Positions 26,033-28,324 of a stretch of 28,324 nt of DNA are shown here, piece after piece; the stretch's first letter is position 1; every line of letters begins with the position of its first letter. The position numbers and the translations under genes are program-made. The stretch lies in IMG/VR virus record IMGVR_UViG_3300017746_000099, positions 1 to 28,324 of that record. One strand, written 5' to 3'. The notes under the pieces are model-generated. The model was not told the origin of the DNA and did no database searches. It was given only the letters and a program-made list of their open reading frames with translations. This stretch comes from a virus.

Positions 26033-26805
26033 AAGCTATCTAACATATTTTTTAATCCTGGGCTGGCTATAGTACCTAATGCTTTAGATTTTATATTTGT
26101 ATTCTTGTTATTACCCAAGGTACGTGACTTCTTTTGGGGCTCCACATTTTTACCTGAGAGTTTTGGTAACCACTCCATTTCAAACTCTATTCGTGCTGAC
26201 ATTAAATCTGCTTGGTGGAGTATAAAAGGTAAAGATGTACGAGGTTTTTGTTCGGGCATGAATGTTTTCAAATATTTTGTATTTGCCTCATCATATAACC
26301 CATCATGTGTCTGAATAGCAATCATCTCATTAAACGAGTACTGGATGTTATGTGATTGGAGGAGAAATAATCCTCTATCGGGAACGGAAGCAAATGATAC
26401 TTTTTTATTAAACATATAATCCTCACCCAGCTTTTCTCGTCTCCAGTTATCAGTTTGAGGGATGTATGATTCATTTTCCTCATCACCCATTTTACCTAAA
26501 TCGTGGTTGATAGCGCTAAATACTAACTCTTCTTCGGTGAATGTCGTCATATCACAACCGGCCTCAGCCCATACAGTGGATAACGTGAGCGAAGCAGATA
26601 CCACACGATTTACGTGATAAACATACCCACCAGGAAATGCACTATGGTATTTATCTAGATGGGATGCAGGCATAAGGATTATTCTTTCCTCATACTTTTT
26701 ATAGAAATCCAATAATGCTTGTTTTCTATCTCCTGTAATATATTTCTCAATATTACCTGTGAATTCCTCCCAATTTGATTGGATTTGCTCTGCTGTCAAC
26801 TTCAT
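26029..26805 (-). CDS. HD-domain metal-dependent phosphohydrolase
   Basis: A 258-aa protein with the HD superfamily pattern. H64 lies in GGYVYHVNRV, the H101-D102 pair in AINHDLGKMGDE, H167-D168 in IQTHDGLYDE, and D200 in LHQADLMSARIEFE. These would coordinate one or two divalent metals for phosphomonoester or phosphodiester hydrolysis. The substrate is unknown; nucleotides or cyclic nucleotides are possibilities. The C-terminal 45 residues are basic, Asn/Lys-rich and probably flexible. HD proteins of this kind are frequent in T4-like marine phages next to the late sigma gene. It ends in TGA forced by the ATGA overlap with the next gene and starts 3 nt after the 62-aa gene. Confidence 0.85.
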   Translation of the reverse strand: MKLTAEQIQSNWEEFTGNIEKYITGDRKQALLDFYKKYEERIILMPASHLDKYHSAFPGGYVYHVNRVVSASLTLSTVWAEAGCDMTTFTEEELVFSAINHDLGKMGDEENESYIPQTDNWRREKLGEDYMFNKKVSFASVPDRGLFLLQSHNIQYSFNEMIAIQTHDGLYDEANTKYLKTFMPEQKPRTSLPFILHQADLMSARIEFEMEWLPKLSGKNVEPQKKSRTLGNNKNTNIKSKALGTIASPGLKNMLDSL

Positions 26806-26808
26806 AAC

Positions 26809-26997
26809 TTACCCTTCTCTAGATGATAATGGTTCATTTTCTATTTGACTCCTTACTTCCTCTACTAGTTCGCCTGCTTTTTCTAATGCTTTTAGATACG
26901 TTTCTAGTGGTTCCTGCTTACTAACTATTCCTCTTAGATTTCCTAGTACTCCCTCTAAATTGTCTAGTTGTTTGTTTATATAATTTCTGTTTTTCAT
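26809..26997 (-). CDS. Small helical phage protein (62 aa)
   Basis: A 62-aa, almost wholly helical protein (NYINKQLDNLEGVLGNLRGIV ... YLKALEKAGELVEEVRSQI), likely a short coiled-coil hairpin. It lies 3 nt before the HD gene. I recall comparable 60-70 aa proteins in T4-like cyanophages, but with no assigned function. The ATG is chosen because the helix begins directly after it. The leader is A-rich with no clear Shine-Dalgarno. Confidence 0.6.
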   Translation of the reverse strand: MKNRNYINKQLDNLEGVLGNLRGIVSKQEPLETYLKALEKAGELVEEVRSQIENEPLSSREG

Positions 26998-27049
26998 AAC
27001 TTTGTTTGTTTAACTTTATTCATTTATTATTCCTACTCTCTCTACCTAA
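26998..27049. other. Non-coding leader between two small genes
   Basis: About 52 nt lie between the TAG at 27050 and the ATG at 26997. The minus strand is purine-rich (TAGGTAGAGAGAGTAGGAA) then A/T-rich. No copy of the ATATTTATAAC motif and no convincing hairpin are seen. The adjoining 27050-27109 is coding-like and listed separately. Confidence 0.4.
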
Positions 27050-27109
27050 CTACACAGGGTCGAAGTTACTACCCTTCTTTGGCTTAGGCACGTTTTTTGT
27101 AATAAGTTT
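27050..27109 (-). other. In-frame coding-like extension behind a UGA stop
   Basis: Directly after the UGA at 27110-27112 the same reading frame continues for 19 codons to a TAG at 27050-27052. The product would be KLITKNVPKPKKGSNFDPV, a basic, protein-like tail with a compact GSNFDPV ending. Read through, the upstream protein would be 168 aa. Nineteen of the 21 genes here end in TAA, and the only other TGA is forced by an ATGA overlap. UGA followed by A is a context reported to favour readthrough in E. coli. A point mutation or base-call error is the main alternative. Confidence 0.45.
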
Positions 27110-27556
27110 TCAATATTTCTTTTTTAGTTTCTGAATAGTGTGAAGAAATGCGCATTTTTCGTATTCTTCTACCTCCTCAAAATATAAAATAGCTTCCCCT
27201 AATGTTTGTTTTAGGGGACCACTTTTATAATCCATAACTGCTTTACAATGATTTTTATTTTTTAAATCTAAATCTTTGACATAATACCAAGCTCTATTAA
27301 ATACAGCAAATGATGCTGCTTCTTTAGTAGTTTCTAAATCAATAGCTCCTGAACTTTCTTTATCTAAGAATTTTTTTAGTTTTTGGTGAAATACAAGATG
27401 ATTAATAATAAGTTTAACAAACATACCTAATTTGTTCATAGGTTGTTCTAACTCCTCTCCAACCAACTTTTCAAATTCTCTTATACTTTTTTTCTCATCA
27501 AAGTTATCATCATCACTACTACCAAATAGACTAAATAGTTTATTTTTATCAATCAT
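27110..27556 (-). CDS. Conserved-looking phage protein of unknown function (148 aa)
   Basis: A 148-aa, mostly helical protein. An acidic N-terminus (SSDDDNFDEKKSIREFEKLV) is followed by EQPMNKLGMFVKLIINHLVF (about 38-57), a region AASFAVFNRAWYYVKDLDL, and a C-terminal helix pair GEAILYFEEVEEYEKCAFLHTI. No catalytic or metal-binding motif is visible. I recall similar short acidic proteins in T4-like marine phages but cannot name a function. It heads the block leading to the HD protein and sigma factor, with an AATATTTATAAT motif 10 nt upstream. It ends in a UGA with an in-frame 19-codon continuation, so the annotated C-terminus may be incomplete. Confidence 0.7.
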   Translation of the reverse strand: MIDKNKLFSLFGSSDDDNFDEKKSIREFEKLVGEELEQPMNKLGMFVKLIINHLVFHQKLKKFLDKESSGAIDLETTKEAASFAVFNRAWYYVKDLDLKNKNHCKAVMDYKSGPLKQTLGEAILYFEEVEEYEKCAFLHTIQKLKKKY

Positions 27557-27566
27557 ATTATTTTTG

Positions 27567-27578
27567 ATTATAAATATT
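27567..27578 (-). promoter_or_regulatory. Candidate promoter motif AATATTTATAAT
   Basis: The minus strand reads AATATTTATAAT, 10 nt upstream of the ATG at 27556, in a 41-nt gap. It matches the CATATTTATAAC copies at 10 of 12 positions. It is the closest copy to its start codon, so if it is a -10 element the leader would be very short. Confidence 0.45.
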
Positions 27579-27597
27579 TTACAATATACTCAAAGTA

Positions 27598-28263
27598 TTA
27601 ATCAATTCCATAGTAATCATCTACTATGATTTTAAACTCTACTTGTATTTCTTCCTTAGGACCAGCATCAATATTAAAAAATGCAGCCCCCCATACTGTA
27701 ACTGTATCTCCAACCATTCTTCTATTTAAATAGAACTGTTGTTTTGAATTGTAACTATACATAGTTGAAGTACCAGTATTAAAAGAGGGACAAGTATAAC
27801 AAGTTGCTTTGTTCAATTGATATCCAGCAATATTAAGGGGTGGGTGAAGAGCAGCTAAATCTGTCATAGTAATTGTAAGATCTCCAACAGATATTGGAAC
27901 ATTTTGTCCATTTTTCAATCCTAAAATACTATATGCTGGAACTCTAAAAGATATAGTATCAAAAGCAATCCAAGTATCCGAATCCCAAGCACATCCAACT
28001 AAAGGAACACCATTATTCACATAATTAGGGTGCATTTCATCTAATTTAGCCATAACAGTAAAATATTTAGGACCTCTATATTCAATATGGTGAAAACCAT
28101 TATCATCCATATATTGATTAGGTTGAACTAATGTATCTATCCAAAATTCAGCATCACAATGTCCATCAGCACATGGGTATGCGTAATGTTCCCATGGATC
28201 ATAACAAGAACTAGATAATACAACAACTAACAACAGTAGTAAAATATTGAATAAATTTTTCAT
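27598..28263 (-). CDS. Phage-encoded lipoprotein
   Basis: A 221-aa predicted lipoprotein. The start at 28263 is preferred over an in-frame ATG at 28305 because it places a classical signal peptide first: MKN, a run of Leu/Val, then LSSSC with the acylated cysteine at residue 20. AAGG lies 4 nt before this ATG, one of the few Shine-Dalgarno-like sites here. The mature part begins YDPWEHYAYP and is mostly beta. Four to five further cysteines (PCADGHC, VGCAW, TCYTC) suggest disulphides in the periplasm or on the surface. No enzymatic motif is recognised. Known phage lipoproteins such as T5 Llp block superinfection by masking receptors, so an exclusion role is conceivable, but that is inference. 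A virion role is less likely given the signal peptide. Confidence 0.75.
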   Translation of the reverse strand: MKNLFNILLLLLVVVLSSSCYDPWEHYAYPCADGHCDAEFWIDTLVQPNQYMDDNGFHHIEYRGPKYFTVMAKLDEMHPNYVNNGVPLVGCAWDSDTWIAFDTISFRVPAYSILGLKNGQNVPISVGDLTITMTDLAALHPPLNIAGYQLNKATCYTCPSFNTGTSTMYSYNSKQQFYLNRRMVGDTVTVWGAAFFNIDAGPKEEIQVEFKIIVDDYYGID

Positions 28264-28291
28264 AACCTTAATTTTTAAATGTTTAAATATA

Positions 28292-28303
28292 CCGTAAATA
28301 TAC
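28292..28303 (-). promoter_or_regulatory. Divergent copy of the promoter-like motif
   Basis: The minus strand reads GTATATTTACGG, 28 nt upstream of the lipoprotein start. It shares the ATATTTA core with the other motifs but not the TAAC end. It also fits TAnnTTT of the Bacteroidota -7 element (TATATTTA), so it may be a host-type promoter instead. Confidence 0.35.
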
Positions 28304-28324
28304 ATAAAATCTCTGTGGTATCCA

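Noticed and set aside
6931-27577. TATAAATA on the plus strand as T4-type late promoters driving plus-strand genes
   Set aside because: No plausible plus-strand gene exists in the window, and several TATAAATA occurrences fall inside minus-strand coding sequence where they encode Leu-Tyr or Ile-Tyr. The same sites are reported as minus-strand motifs instead.
27586-27598. Hairpin ATACT-TTG-AGTAT at the lipoprotein stop as a terminator
   Set aside because: The stem is five A/T-dominated pairs with a 3-base loop and no T tract after it. It is too weak to call.

Overview
The window is a stretch of a T4-like, contractile-tailed (myovirus) phage genome. It is AT-rich by eye, and all 21 genes lie on the minus strand, packed with gaps of a few bases or 1-4 base overlaps. 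The host is probably a member of the Bacteroidota (Flavobacteriia-like). The reasons are that most starts have an A/T-rich leader instead of a Shine-Dalgarno sequence, that the tail fibre ends in BspA/DUF285 repeats typical of Bacteroidota surface proteins, that a carboxypeptidase-regulatory-like domain sits in a tail gene, and that a Bacteroidota-looking lipoprotein is present. The host assignment is inference; no host gene is in view.

Layout in the direction of transcription (high to low coordinates). 28263-27598: phage lipoprotein. 27556-25031: a 148-aa unknown protein with a possible UGA-readthrough tail, a 62-aa protein, an HD-domain protein, a membrane-anchored coiled-coil protein and a gp55-like late sigma factor. 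24989-21992: a small conserved protein, a gp5-like hub/spike and a 449-aa membrane-spanning protein. 21959-11746: a 116-aa protein, gp25, gp6 (baseplate J), a DNRLRE-like structural protein, a coiled-coil protein and a 1877-aa protein carrying a P2 gpI/T4 gp7-like wedge segment plus a LamG-like domain. 11710-6941: a 1589-aa structural protein. 6899-80: a 221-aa structural protein, two paralogous structural proteins, a 1281-aa collagen-like/DUF285 tail fibre and a small Cys-rich zinc-finger-like protein.

The genes fit together as the distal tail module. The spike, gp25, gp6 and gpI-like order matches V-W-J-I of P2-type phages, followed by large peripheral proteins and the receptor-binding fibre. 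The sigma factor next door would be expected to switch on this late cluster. A shared motif, best copies CATATTTATAAC, lies 10-29 nt upstream of the first gene of each block just listed. It occurs in nearly every gap longer than 30 nt and divides the window into about six transcription units, so it is a good candidate for the late promoter.

The points most worth a second look are the repeated intergenic motif, the in-frame coding-like extension behind a UGA at 27110-27112, the proline-poor collagen stem joined to host-like LRR repeats, a glycine-rich module shared by three different tail proteins, the membrane-spanning protein inside the baseplate operon, and the lipoprotein. I saw no CRISPR array, tRNA, insertion sequence, reverse transcriptase or recognisable defence operon.
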